A DNA stretch of 64,000 bases, taken from NCBI GenBank assembly GCA_016718405.1, contig JADKDJ010000005.1:124001-188000 (forward strand), given 5' to 3'. Below the pieces are notes generated by a model, which saw only the letters and a list, made by a program, of their open reading frames with translations, was not told where the DNA came from and made no database searches. Numbering within the stretch: the stretch's first letter is position 1; every line of letters starts with the position of its first letter. Of this stretch, positions 24,102 to 32,927 are shown piece after piece. Origin of the DNA: Candidatus Rhodoferax odensensis. Lineage in GTDB: Bacteria > Pseudomonadota > Gammaproteobacteria > Burkholderiales > Burkholderiaceae_C. The translations under genes were made by a program, and so were the position numbers.

Positions 24102-25763
24102 ATGATGAACAGCACCGTGGTGGCATTGCCGGTTGTCGGTCTTCTGCGCGCGGCGTCGCGCCTCGGCTTGACCATGACGCTGCTGTTTGTGTTGCATGGC
24201 GCGCAGGCGGCTGACTTCATTTACACGGTTCAACCCGGCGACCATCCCTGGAATCTGGCGCAGCGGTATCTGAAACGGCCGGCGCTCAGTGCCCGCCTGC
24301 TCGAACTCAATCAAGTCCCCGACGAACACCGCATGATGCCCGGGACGCGGCTGCGCATTCCGCACGCCTGGCTCAAGCTGCAGTCTGCCGAAGTGCGCCT
24401 GCTGGCTGTGTATGGCGAGACCGCGATGGTACAGGGTGCCAGTCCGGCGCGCCTCGCCGTGCCGGGGGAGCTAATGGCCGTGCAATCGGTGTTGCGAACT
24501 GGCGCCACCGGCAGCGCCACCTTGGGGTTTGCCGATGGATCGCGAGTGCTGCTGCGTCGCGATTCAGAACTGCGCCTGGCGCAGGCTCAGCAGCGCGCGC
24601 TGGGCAAAGTCAGCCTGGTCGAGCTGGTCTTGCTGGCGGGCAGCCTTGAGAACCAGGTCACACCGCTGGGCGAGTCGGGTGGGCGCTTTGAGATTCGCAC
24701 GCCGGCCGCCGTGGCGGCGGTGCGGGGTACGGACTTTCGACTGCACACCCACGGCTCCAAGGCGCGCACCGAGGTGCTCAGCGGCGCGGTCAGCCTGACC
24801 AATGCGCAGGGCCAGATCAGAGCCGAGGGTGGCCAGGGCAGTGTGGTCGAAGGTGGTCAATCGCCGACGCCACCGATGCCGCTGTTGGGTGCGCCCAGTC
24901 TGGATGGCGTGCCCGAGCGGGTGCAGCGCTTGCCGATTGACCTGCCGCTGCTCACGCTCAGCGGCGCCACCGCCTACCGCACCCAGCTCGCGCCGGACGC
25001 CAACTTCAATGTGGCGGTGTCGGACGAAGTCAGCACTTCGCCCAGGCTGCGCGCGCGTGACGTGCCCGATGGCACCTATGTCATGCGCGTGAGGGCTACC
25101 GACGCACACGGCCTGGAGGGTTTGTCCGCCCAGCGTACCTTGGTAGTCCATGCGCGGCCCGAGCCACCTCTGCTGATCGCACCCACATCGCAGGCGGTCA
25201 CCGAGGCGGCGCGCCCGCTGTTCCGCTGGACTCAGGCTGAGCCAACATGGCGCTACCTACTTCAGGTGATGGACTCCGTCAGTGGCGACATTGTGGACGA
25301 ACAAAGCGTGGCCGGTGGTCACAGTCCAGCCCCCCAGCTGGACCTGCCTGCCGGTCGCTACCGCTGGCGCGTGGCGGCGATTGATCCGCAGAAGGGCCAA
25401 GGCCCGTGGGGCGACGCGCAGGAGTTTCGGCGCGTGTTGCCAGGCCCCGGCGTGGAGCCAGCCGAGGTCAGCGATGGTGCCCTCACCCTGCGTTGGAGCG
25501 CACAGCCACAAGCCGCTCGTTACCGTTTGCAGGTGGCGCGAGATGACACGTTCTCTGCGCCCCTGGTGGACCTGCTGAGCGAGTCGCCGCAGCATCGAAT
25601 GACCGAGCTGACCCCAGGTGAACACCAGGTGCGGGTGCAGGCGATCGGCGCAGATGGCTACACCGGACCGTGGGGCGGTACCCAACGCTTTGTGGCGCCC
25701 GAGGCGTCGCGGCAACCCTGGTGGGCGTTGCTGTTGCTGCTCCCGCTGCTGGGCTTATTCTGA
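24102..25763 (+). CDS. LysM-FecR domain periplasmic protein
   Basis: A 553-residue exported protein. The ATG at 24102 follows AGGGAG. A signal peptide (TMTLLFVLHGAQAA) is followed by a LysM module (about residues 40-90, YTVQPGDHPWNLAQRYL), a FecR domain (about 120-230, with LGFADGSRVLLRRDSEL and RFEIRTPAAVAAVRGTDF), two or three fibronectin-like repeats (about 300-530, each with YRWRV- or YRLQV-type strands) and a C-terminal hydrophobic anchor (WWALLLLLPLLGLF). LysM should bind peptidoglycan and FecR is a sensor/anti-sigma-associated fold. Such proteins are often encoded just before a CHASE2 signalling protein, as here, so the pair probably forms an envelope-to-cytoplasm sensor. Confidence 0.9.
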   Translation: MMNSTVVALPVVGLLRAASRLGLTMTLLFVLHGAQAADFIYTVQPGDHPWNLAQRYLKRPALSARLLELNQVPDEHRMMPGTRLRIPHAWLKLQSAEVRLLAVYGETAMVQGASPARLAVPGELMAVQSVLRTGATGSATLGFADGSRVLLRRDSELRLAQAQQRALGKVSLVELVLLAGSLENQVTPLGESGGRFEIRTPAAVAAVRGTDFRLHTHGSKARTEVLSGAVSLTNAQGQIRAEGGQGSVVEGGQSPTPPMPLLGAPSLDGVPERVQRLPIDLPLLTLSGATAYRTQLAPDANFNVAVSDEVSTSPRLRARDVPDGTYVMRVRATDAHGLEGLSAQRTLVVHARPEPPLLIAPTSQAVTEAARPLFRWTQAEPTWRYLLQVMDSVSGDIVDEQSVAGGHSPAPQLDLPAGRYRWRVAAIDPQKGQGPWGDAQEFRRVLPGPGVEPAEVSDGALTLRWSAQPQAARYRLQVARDDTFSAPLVDLLSESPQHRMTELTPGEHQVRVQAIGADGYTGPWGGTQRFVAPEASRQPWWALLLLLPLLGLF

Positions 25764-25780
25764 AGTCGCAGGTGCACGCC

Positions 25781-28705
25781 GTGCCCATCGCGTTGCCTAC
25801 TGCCGTGACCGGGTCACGCCGCTGGCGCCGCGCCGTGGGGTGCGCGACTTGGTGGCTGACCGGGCTTGTGACGCTGTTGGCGCTGCTGGCGTTCACCCCG
25901 GCGTGGTTGGCTCGCCTGGACTTGCTGGCTTACGACTTGTTGCTGCCCAGGTCACCCGCGTGGACCCAGTCGCCGGTGGTGATTGCCATTGACGACGCCA
26001 GCCTGGCCGAGCTCGGCCGTTGGCCATGGCCACGTGCCCGTCACGCAGAAATGATCGACCGTCTGCACGAGGCCGGCGCCGCCGCCGTGGGCCTGACGGT
26101 GTTGTTCAGCGAAGCCGACGCCAATGATCCGGCTGGCGATGCTGCCCTGTCGGCGGCGATGGCCCGCAGTGCACGGGTGGTGCTGCCGGTGGCACCCGTG
26201 CCAGGGACACTGGACCCGACGCGTGTTGAAGCCTTGTCGGACAATGGCGACTGGCTGGGCGACAAAGCGGGCGTCCGTCTGGGCCATGTTGATGTGGAAG
26301 TGGACCTCGATGGTCAGGCCCGTCGCCTGTATTTGCGAGCGGGCGTCTCCCGCGCTGAACTACCTGCGCTGGCGCTGGGTGTGCGCCAACTGCTGGACCC
26401 GAGCTTGACGCTCGAGTCCGTGCCGGGCCGCCGCGCCATCCTGCCCAAGGCCAATGCCCCCGGCAGTTGGGTGCGCGATCATGAAGTGCTGCTGCCGGGT
26501 ATGCAGGGATTGCCGACGCTGTCCTTCGCCAGTGTGCTGCGGGACCCTCGGCAACTTTCGCTGGCGCGTGATCGGGCAGTCTTTGTAGGCGTGACGGCAA
26601 CTGGCTTGGGTGGCGAGCTGGTGACACCGCTGAGTGGGTCACGCTCCACCATGCCCGCCGTGGTGTTCCATGCGCACGCCTACGCGGCCCTGGCGCAGCG
26701 GACCCTGATGCAAGGTCTCAGCCCCTGGTCGTCCGCGCTGTTGGGGCTGGTGCTGCTGGGCAGTCTGGCGCTGTGGCCGCGCTGGGACGGTCGAAAGGCC
26801 TTGTGGGCGCTGGCTCACCTGAGCGTTCCACTGCTGGCCAGCGCCGCCCTGCTGCATGCCACTGGCCTTTGGTTTGGCCCGGCCGCGTCGACGCTCACGC
26901 TTTGCGTTGCCCTGCTGGCGATGCTGGGCACCCGCTTGCAGCGCGCGCGCCGCCAGTTGCTGCGCTCGCGTCAGCATGTGCACGCCACGCTGCAGGCCAT
27001 TGGCGACGCGGTGATCACCCTGGATGCGCGATCACGCACGATCCGTTTTGCCAATCCCACTGTGCTGGCGCAGGCGGGTATCGCCCAGATGGTTGGACTG
27101 ACACTGCGCGAGGCCTATCCCTTGGAGAGCGACAGCATGGACCGGCTGGAACTGGCTGTGAACGAATGCCTGGTTCAAAGGCGCCGTGTCGAGCTGCCGC
27201 TACAACTGTTCTTGGATACCCAGGGTGGCCGATCGCTGGGCGGGTCCGTCAGCCCGTTGTTGGGGCCGGATGGCCAGCTCGATGGCGCGGTGATCGTGCT
27301 TGCCGACCAGACCGACTCGATGGCGGCGGCGCTGGAGCTTGATCACGCAGCCACCCACGACGCCTTGACCGGCCTGCCCAATCGGGTGCTGCTGCAGCAG
27401 CGCCTGGGCCTGGCGTTGGCGCGTTCGCAGCGTCATGGCAATAGCGCGGCGATCCTGTTTCTTGACCTGGACCGCTTCAAACACATCAACGACAGCCTGG
27501 GTCACCGCACCGGCGACGAGGTTCTCAAGGTGGTGGCGCGCCGACTGCGCCAGCTCTGCCGTGACACAGACACGGTGGCACGCTGGGGCGGCGACGAGTT
27601 TGTGGTGGTGCTGGAAGACCTGGTCGATCAGGGTGGCGCCGCCACGGCGGCGGCCAAGGTGGTCGAGGTGTTGACCCAGGATGTCGAGCTCGGTGAGGCC
27701 TTCGGTCATGTACGCTTGCCCAGCGCGGGTAGCGTCGGCGTGGTGATGTCGCCGCAGGACGGCGTGGACATGGATGAGCTGCTGGCCAAGGCGGACATGG
27801 CGATGTACCGGGCCAAGGCCCAGCCGCAGGCCTGTTTTCACTTCTGGTCGGACGACATCAACACCAGTCTGCACGCCCGGCTGGCGCTGGAGATCGACCT
27901 GCGCCAGGGTCTGCGGGAGAACCTCTTTGTGTTGCACTACCAGCCCCAGTTCGCGCTGCCTGGCCGCGGCCTGGTCGGGATGGAGGCCCTGATGCGCTGG
28001 CAGCGCACGCCTGAGCGCTTGCTGATGCCCAGCGACTTCATTGCCGTGGCCGAAAGCTCCGGTCTGATTGTCGACATGGGGGCCTGGGCGATGTTGGAGG
28101 CGGCACGGCAAGTGGCTCGCTGGGTGGCGGCGGGCCTGCAGCCGGTGCCGGTGGCGGTCAACGTATCGGCGCGCCAGTGTCTGAACCATGACATCGTGGC
28201 GGTTATCCGCCATGCCCTGCGCGAGACCGGCATTGCGCCGGCGCTGCTGCGGCTGGAGATCACCGAGACCACCGCCATGTCGGACGCGGATCAGGTGATC
28301 GGGCTGCTGCGGACCATCCGCACGCTGGGCGTAGGCCTGGCTCTGGATGATTTTGGGACCGGCTACTCGTCGCTTAGCCACCTCAGGCGCTTTCCAGTTG
28401 ACGAGATCAAGATCGACCGCTCGTTTGTCACCGACATCGCGACCAATCGAGATGATCTGGCCATCGTGCGTGCCACCATCGCGCTGGCGCACGGCCTGGA
28501 TCTGAAGGTGGTCGCCGAAGGGGTGGAGTCGCAGGCGCAGGCGCAGCTGCTGGAGGCCGAGCACTGTGACGTTGGGCAGGGCCATTTGTACGGTCTTGCG
28601 CAGCCGGTTGACAAGGCCACGCTGTTGCTCCGCGGAGAGCCATTTGCCCTGCCGATTGCGGCGACGAATCATGGCGAGGAGACCTGTGGCGACGCTTGTG
28701 CTTGA
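25781..28705 (+). CDS. CHASE2-PAS-GGDEF-EAL cyclic-di-GMP protein
   Basis: A membrane protein of about 974 residues. An N-terminal transmembrane segment (TGLVTLLALLAFTPAWLA) and an extracytoplasmic CHASE2 domain (about residues 45-300, with SPVVIAIDDASLAELGRWPW) are followed by about three transmembrane helices (about 310-385), a PAS domain, GGDEF (RWGGDEF near residue 604) and EAL (GMEALMRW near 735; EITETTAMS, DDFGTGYSS, KIDRSFV). Both catalytic motifs are intact. No ATG fits the start; GTG at 25781 has AGG 8 bases upstream, and GTG at 25772 is an alternative. It follows the LysM-FecR gene by 17 bases, so the two are probably co-transcribed and work together. Confidence 0.9.
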   Translation: MPIALPTAVTGSRRWRRAVGCATWWLTGLVTLLALLAFTPAWLARLDLLAYDLLLPRSPAWTQSPVVIAIDDASLAELGRWPWPRARHAEMIDRLHEAGAAAVGLTVLFSEADANDPAGDAALSAAMARSARVVLPVAPVPGTLDPTRVEALSDNGDWLGDKAGVRLGHVDVEVDLDGQARRLYLRAGVSRAELPALALGVRQLLDPSLTLESVPGRRAILPKANAPGSWVRDHEVLLPGMQGLPTLSFASVLRDPRQLSLARDRAVFVGVTATGLGGELVTPLSGSRSTMPAVVFHAHAYAALAQRTLMQGLSPWSSALLGLVLLGSLALWPRWDGRKALWALAHLSVPLLASAALLHATGLWFGPAASTLTLCVALLAMLGTRLQRARRQLLRSRQHVHATLQAIGDAVITLDARSRTIRFANPTVLAQAGIAQMVGLTLREAYPLESDSMDRLELAVNECLVQRRRVELPLQLFLDTQGGRSLGGSVSPLLGPDGQLDGAVIVLADQTDSMAAALELDHAATHDALTGLPNRVLLQQRLGLALARSQRHGNSAAILFLDLDRFKHINDSLGHRTGDEVLKVVARRLRQLCRDTDTVARWGGDEFVVVLEDLVDQGGAATAAAKVVEVLTQDVELGEAFGHVRLPSAGSVGVVMSPQDGVDMDELLAKADMAMYRAKAQPQACFHFWSDDINTSLHARLALEIDLRQGLRENLFVLHYQPQFALPGRGLVGMEALMRWQRTPERLLMPSDFIAVAESSGLIVDMGAWAMLEAARQVARWVAAGLQPVPVAVNVSARQCLNHDIVAVIRHALRETGIAPALLRLEITETTAMSDADQVIGLLRTIRTLGVGLALDDFGTGYSSLSHLRRFPVDEIKIDRSFVTDIATNRDDLAIVRATIALAHGLDLKVVAEGVESQAQAQLLEAEHCDVGQGHLYGLAQPVDKATLLLRGEPFALPIAATNHGEETCGDACA

Positions 28706-28749
28706 GGCATACTGAGGTGTCCCTGAGTGCTTCGATATGGGGTGCGGTC

Positions 28750-29499
28750 ATGAAAATGCAGTCTCGTTGGATAGGGTCCGTGGCGGCCACACTGGTGGCA
28801 TTGCTTGGCGTATCGGCGCAGGCCACTACTTTGCGTCTGACAACCGAGGTCTCGCCCCCTTTCAACATGCTGGAGGGCGACAAGATCGTGGGCCGTTCGA
28901 CCGAGCAGATCACGGAGATGATGGCCCGCGCCAAGGTCACCGTCACGATGGAGCTGTTGCCCTGGGCGCGTGCCTACAACATGGCCTTGAAAGAGGCCGA
29001 TACCTGCGTCTTCACCACCACCCGCACGCCTGAGCGTGAAGTGCTGTTCAAGTGGATCGGTCCGGTCGGGGCTGCTGAGTGGATTCTGTACGGTAATGCC
29101 GAGCGCAATCTCAAGCTGCAGAACATCGAGGAGGCGCGCTCTTTGCTGATCGGAACCTACCACGGCGATGCGCGTGACGAGTACTTTCGCAGTCGGGGTT
29201 TTCGGGTCGAGAGTGTGTCGGATGATTTGTCCAACCCACGCAAGTTGCTGTTGAACCGGATCGATCTGTGGGCTGCCAGTCTGGTGCGTGGTGCCTTGCT
29301 GATCTCGCAAAACGGCTGGACCGACAAGATCGTGCCGGTGCTGTCATTTCACAAGGTCGATTTGTACCTGGCCTGCAACCCGAGTGTGTCCACCGCGCTG
29401 ACGGACAAGCTCAATGCCACACTCGAAGGCATGGTTCGTGACGGGACCAGCAGGGCACTGGAGAGGAAGTATGCGCGTTGGCCCTTGCCGCCAAACTGA
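28750..29499 (+). CDS. Periplasmic solute-binding protein, type 3 family
   Basis: A 249-residue protein with a signal peptide (IGSVAATLVALLGVSAQA) and a type 3 solute-binding fold: the mature part opens LRLTTEVSPPFNMLEGDKIVG, with MELLPWARAYNMALKEAD and VFTTTRTPEREVLFKWIGPV typical of a subgroup of amino-acid-binding-like proteins found without transporters. The ATG at 28750 gives a proper signal peptide, unlike the earlier in-frame start. No permease is nearby. It lies 44 bases after the CHASE2 gene on the same strand and may supply a sensor input to it; this is inference from position. The ligand is unknown. Confidence 0.85.
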   Translation: MKMQSRWIGSVAATLVALLGVSAQATTLRLTTEVSPPFNMLEGDKIVGRSTEQITEMMARAKVTVTMELLPWARAYNMALKEADTCVFTTTRTPEREVLFKWIGPVGAAEWILYGNAERNLKLQNIEEARSLLIGTYHGDARDEYFRSRGFRVESVSDDLSNPRKLLLNRIDLWAASLVRGALLISQNGWTDKIVPVLSFHKVDLYLACNPSVSTALTDKLNATLEGMVRDGTSRALERKYARWPLPPN

Positions 29500-29514
29500 T
29501 TTGTCGCCACGCGC

Positions 29515-30345
29515 CTACATTGCCTTGAACAGGTGGCCAAATAGCCGGCTCACCACCAGCTTGTCCGGGATACCGCGCAGGTTCAGGCTGGTCTTGCCGG
29601 CCTCGTCGCGCGTCACGCTGCTGATGGCCTGGGCGCGTACCACCGTGCCACGGTGAATTTGCCAGAACAGTTGCGGGTCGAGCTGGGTCAGCAGTTCCTT
29701 CAAGGGGGTGCGGATCAAGTACTCGCGACTGGCAGTCAACACGCGCACGTATTTGTCGGCGGCTTCGAAGTACAGCACGTCGTCAATCGGCACCATGTGA
29801 ATGGTGCTGCCGTGCGCGCTGGTCACGCTGGCTTGGATCACCTTTAGCGGCGCCGCTGCCGCTGGTTCTGGTGCGCCGCCCAGCAGGGCGCGTAGTTTCC
29901 CCATCGTTGCTTCGAAATCGATAGCGGGCTGCGACCGGTTGGAAAGGGCTAGCTGCAGTTTGGATACTGTCTTTTGCAGGCGGTCGGCCTGCACTGGCTT
30001 GAGCAGGTAGTCTATCGCCTGCGCCTCGAAGGCAGCCACCGCGTACTGATCGTAGGCGGTGACGAACACCAATGCGGGAAATGGCTTGGCACCAGGCCCT
30101 TGGGTGACCCAGGCGTCGGCCAGGGCGGCGGCGGCTTCGATGCCGCTCATGCCCGGCATGCGAATGTCGAAGAACAGCACGTCGGGCTGGGTGCTGAGCG
30201 CTTGCGCCACGGCAGCGGCGCCGTCGCCCACGCTGGCGACGACGCGCAACTCGGGCCATAGCGCGGCCAGCTCAGCTTTAAGGGCCGCGGCCAGCAGGGC
30301 TTCGTCTTCGGCGATCAGGGCGGTGGGGGCGTGGGTTTTGGTCAT
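29515..30345 (-). CDS. LytTR-family response regulator
   Basis: A 276-residue regulator with a receiver domain (about residues 8-130; acidic EDE in ALIAEDEALLAAAL, acceptor aspartate in LFFDIRMPGMSGIEAA, lysine in YLLKPVQADRL) and a C-terminal LytTR DNA-binding domain (about 175-275, with VPIDDVLYFEAADKYVRVLT and FWQIHRGTVVRAQAI). It is of the AlgR/LytR type. It overlaps the upstream histidine kinase gene by ATGA, forming a two-component pair. A short linker before LytTR is rich in Ala and Pro. Target genes cannot be told from the window. Confidence 0.93.
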   Translation of the reverse strand: MTKTHAPTALIAEDEALLAAALKAELAALWPELRVVASVGDGAAAVAQALSTQPDVLFFDIRMPGMSGIEAAAALADAWVTQGPGAKPFPALVFVTAYDQYAVAAFEAQAIDYLLKPVQADRLQKTVSKLQLALSNRSQPAIDFEATMGKLRALLGGAPEPAAAAPLKVIQASVTSAHGSTIHMVPIDDVLYFEAADKYVRVLTASREYLIRTPLKELLTQLDPQLFWQIHRGTVVRAQAISSVTRDEAGKTSLNLRGIPDKLVVSRLFGHLFKAM

Positions 30346-31433
30346 GGCGTGAGGGGAAGGGTGAGCGTGACGAGGGTGCCGCCACCGGCTGCGTCGGCCA
30401 CCGTCAGCGTGGCCCGCGCGCCATAGCTGGCTTGCAGGCGGTCCCTGACTTGGGACAGACCAAAGCCGCTGCCGGCGGGGCTGAGTGTTTCGGCCGCGGC
30501 CTGCAGGCCGACGCCACTGTCCTGCACTTGCAGCGTCAGCTGGTCGCCGGTGCTTGCGGCCCGGATGTCGATGCGCCCGCCCTGCACGCTGGGCTCAAGG
30601 CCGTGCTTGATGCTGTTTTCCACCAGCGCCTGCAGCAGCAGCGGTGGTACCTGTTGCGCAACCAGCTCAGCCGGTAGGACCAGCGCAAATTGCAGCCGTT
30701 CGCCCATGCGCACGCGCATCAGCTCCAGGTAGTCGTTGAGACGCTCGAATTCGGCACCCAGGGAATAGGTGCTTGCGCGAGAGGCCGCCAGAGTGGCCCG
30801 CAGGTAAGCCACCAACCGATCGAGCATGTCCTGGGCGCGGCGTGGGTCGACACCAATCAGCGCGCGCAGGTTGGCCAGCGTATTGAACAGCATGTGCGGC
30901 TCCAACTGGGTCTCCAGCAGTTTGAGCTGCGCCTCGGTGGCGTGGCGTTGCGCCGCTTCGGCTTGCGCGGTGCTGCGCGCGGACTCCTCGCGGGCCGTGG
31001 CAAGTTGCTCGCGGCTCATGAAGTAGTAGGTCATGGCGCCGCCGGCGCTCAGGCTCATGAGCAGCATTCCCAGGGTCTGGCGCGGGTCGGCAGCCAGAAC
31101 CGCCGCGACCGCCATCGTTGGGTGGTTCAGCAGCCAGGAGCCAATGGTCATACCTATGGCGTAGCCGACCGTGACACCCAGCGGGACGATCACAAACAGC
31201 CTTCGCCATTGACGGGCGTGGTCTTTGATCGACCAGTTCACGAATAGCTGGATGACCACCCATATGCTCGCACCGATGCAGTGTGAGTAGACCATCTGCT
31301 GTTCGAATGCGGCACCGGAAAAGGCTGTCAGGCCTAGCGCAATCACGGTGTTGATCACCAGCACGGGCAGCAGGCCGCTTTGAATCGCGACCAACAGCTT
31401 GTGCCGCGCCACGCCAGGGGTGACGGTATTCAC
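30342..31433 (-). CDS. LytS/AlgZ-type sensor histidine kinase
   Basis: A 363-residue membrane kinase with four hydrophobic N-terminal segments (about residues 15-145, for example LLPVLVINTVIALGLTAFSG) and a cytoplasmic His_kinase domain with phospho-acceptor histidine in LEPHMLFNTLANLRAL. An HATPase domain follows, with LLLQALVENSIKHG, QDSGVG and GSGFGLSQVRDRL. This is the LytS/AlgZ (FimS) type that partners LytTR regulators. It overlaps its regulator gene by 4 bases and also the preceding 2TM-protein gene by 4 bases, so three genes form one coupled operon. The signal is unknown. Confidence 0.92.
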   Translation of the reverse strand: MNTVTPGVARHKLLVAIQSGLLPVLVINTVIALGLTAFSGAAFEQQMVYSHCIGASIWVVIQLFVNWSIKDHARQWRRLFVIVPLGVTVGYAIGMTIGSWLLNHPTMAVAAVLAADPRQTLGMLLMSLSAGGAMTYYFMSREQLATAREESARSTAQAEAAQRHATEAQLKLLETQLEPHMLFNTLANLRALIGVDPRRAQDMLDRLVAYLRATLAASRASTYSLGAEFERLNDYLELMRVRMGERLQFALVLPAELVAQQVPPLLLQALVENSIKHGLEPSVQGGRIDIRAASTGDQLTLQVQDSGVGLQAAAETLSPAGSGFGLSQVRDRLQASYGARATLTVADAAGGGTLVTLTLPLTP

Positions 31434-31720
31434 GGGTGATCCTGTTCGCGCTTCAGCCGGTCGCGTTCCTGCTGCACCAGCCGCTCCCGAAAACTGCTGC
31501 CGGGAGGTGCCACGAACACCACCAGGCCGTGGACCAGCAGCCCCAAGCCCCAGCCAAAGGCCGGAAAGACCGCCCAGTGCCGTCCGGTGAAGCTGGAGAA
31601 CAGGGCCAGTCCGGTATTGACGACCAGAAAAATCAGCGCATGGATGTACCAGCCCATCTTGCGTGCCGCGCGCCTTTGCGCAAGGCGCTCAATCTGTTCG
31701 GGGCTAAGGGTGGTTGGCAT
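31430..31720 (-). CDS. 2TM-domain small membrane protein
   Basis: A 96-residue protein with the 2TM domain: a basic N-terminal helix (EQIERLAQRRAARKMG) followed by two membrane segments (WYIHALIFLVVNTGLALFSS and FGWGLGLLVHGLVVFVA) and a charged C-terminus. The ATG at 31720 has CCGGAG 6 bases upstream and overlaps no upstream gene. Its stop overlaps the start of the LytS-type kinase (ATGA), so it is the first gene of that operon. Members of this family are often found attached to or beside LytTR/LytS systems; a modulatory role in the membrane is likely but unproven. Confidence 0.82.
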   Translation of the reverse strand: MPTTLSPEQIERLAQRRAARKMGWYIHALIFLVVNTGLALFSSFTGRHWAVFPAFGWGLGLLVHGLVVFVAPPGSSFRERLVQQERDRLKREQDHP

Positions 31721-31766
31721 GTTCAACTCCGGACAATCAGTGGGGGCGTCGGCAAATCGCAACGCT

Positions 31767-32288
31767 TCAGGGCGTGACTATATAACGATGGCCGCCCTCA
31801 GCGCCGTGGGCCAAGCGCCACAGTCGCCCCGAGCGCGCCAGAAAGACCCCGCTGAACGCGCCGTAGACGGCCGCTACGCCCAGGCTGAACTCGGTGTTGC
31901 CCCGCAGGCCGGGTTGCAGCCCCGTGGCGGCCCCGACGGCGAATTTGGTGACGAAGATGCCTAGGATCAGCAGCAGCGGCACCCAGCTTCCTGGCAAGGT
32001 GAAGCGCTGCGTCCAGCTGTCGTAGCGGGTCTGGTCCGACAGCGGCTGCTGCAGCACCAGGGTGGCGCTCACGGCGGCGCCGACCAGCCAGACCGCCAGC
32101 ACGCCGGAGCTGGCACCGAAGGCGCCCACGGTGCCCAGCAGCGACAGGCTGGTCATGACCAGCGGCATGATGGTGATGCGCCGGAGCGTGACGTTGCGGG
32201 TTACGGACTGGCTCAGGCCCAGCCATAAAAGGGCCAGCAGCAGGGGCCAGACCCAGACAGGGATGTGAGAGACGATTTGGTTCAACAT
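31767..32288 (-). CDS. Polytopic membrane protein (DUF6622-like)
   Basis: A 173-residue protein with about five hydrophobic segments, including VWVWPLLLALLWLGLS, LLGTVGAFGASSGVLAVWLVG, WVPLLLILGIFVTKF and an Ala/Gly-rich last helix. The start LNQIVSHIPVWVWPLL and the LSQSVTRNVTLRRI loop resemble the family I know as DUF6622, but I am not certain of that number. GAGG stands 8 bases before the ATG at 32288. The gene is 46 bases upstream of the 2TM-LytS-LytTR operon on the same strand. Its function is unknown. Confidence 0.7.
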   Translation of the reverse strand: MLNQIVSHIPVWVWPLLLALLWLGLSQSVTRNVTLRRITIMPLVMTSLSLLGTVGAFGASSGVLAVWLVGAAVSATLVLQQPLSDQTRYDSWTQRFTLPGSWVPLLLILGIFVTKFAVGAATGLQPGLRGNTEFSLGVAAVYGAFSGVFLARSGRLWRLAHGAEGGHRYIVTP

Positions 32289-32416
32289 GACGGCGACCTC
32301 GGGTGGGTGAAAGATGGGCGTACTGTGCCCGCCACCGTCGGCGCCAACCAGCGCTTTGGGACCAAGTCGCTCCAACGCGCCGCGAATGGCCTGCCTGGCG
32401 CGCCAAATGCGCCCGC

Positions 32417-32812
32417 TCAGTAGGTGGACGCCCCAGTCTTGGCGGCGGGGGCGCCGCTGCGGATCACCGCCCAGACGCCGCCCATGCCGTCACCATTGAT
32501 GTCGCCGGCCTTGGCGTCGCCCGCAAAGTAGTACAGGGGTTTACCTTTCAAGGCCCATTGCTTGCTGCCGTCGTTGCGGGTCACCACGGTCAGGTCGCCG
32601 CTGGGCTTGGCGTCCGCCTTGGCCACGAAGGCTGGCCACTTGGCCAGGCAGGTGTCATAACAATTGCTCTTGCCCGCCTCGTCCTTGGCAAACAGATACA
32701 GCGTGCGGCCGCTCTCGTCGCGCAGTACGCCGTCTTTTTCCATGGTCGTGGCGGCACCGGCGACGGAGCAGAAGGTCAGGGCAATCAGAGCAAGCTTGAA
32801 GTTACGGATCAT
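32417..32812 (-). CDS. Secreted protein with Y-X4-D repeats (COG4315-like)
   Basis: A 131-residue exported protein with a signal peptide (FKLALIALTFCSVAGA) and two copies of the Y-X4-D signature of the lipoprotein-15/COG4315 family (YLFAKD and YYFAGD), plus CYDTCLAKWPAF with two cysteines. The ribosome site GGAG with a 6-base spacer selects the ATG at 32812 from two adjacent ATGs and an upstream GTG. It lies downstream of an ECF sigma/anti-sigma pair on the same strand, as often seen for this family, so it is probably part of that regulon. The biochemical role is unknown. Confidence 0.85.
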   Translation of the reverse strand: MIRNFKLALIALTFCSVAGAATTMEKDGVLRDESGRTLYLFAKDEAGKSNCYDTCLAKWPAFVAKADAKPSGDLTVVTRNDGSKQWALKGKPLYYFAGDAKAGDINGDGMGGVWAVIRSGAPAAKTGASTY

Positions 32813-32927
32813 CATTTTCTCCACAAAAGTTGAACATCAAAACGAGCCGGATCATCGGGGTGATGTCGTCTCGTGCTGTCATATACGCATGGGGTGCGCG
32901 ACTGGACGCAGTTCCGGGCAAAAAGAA

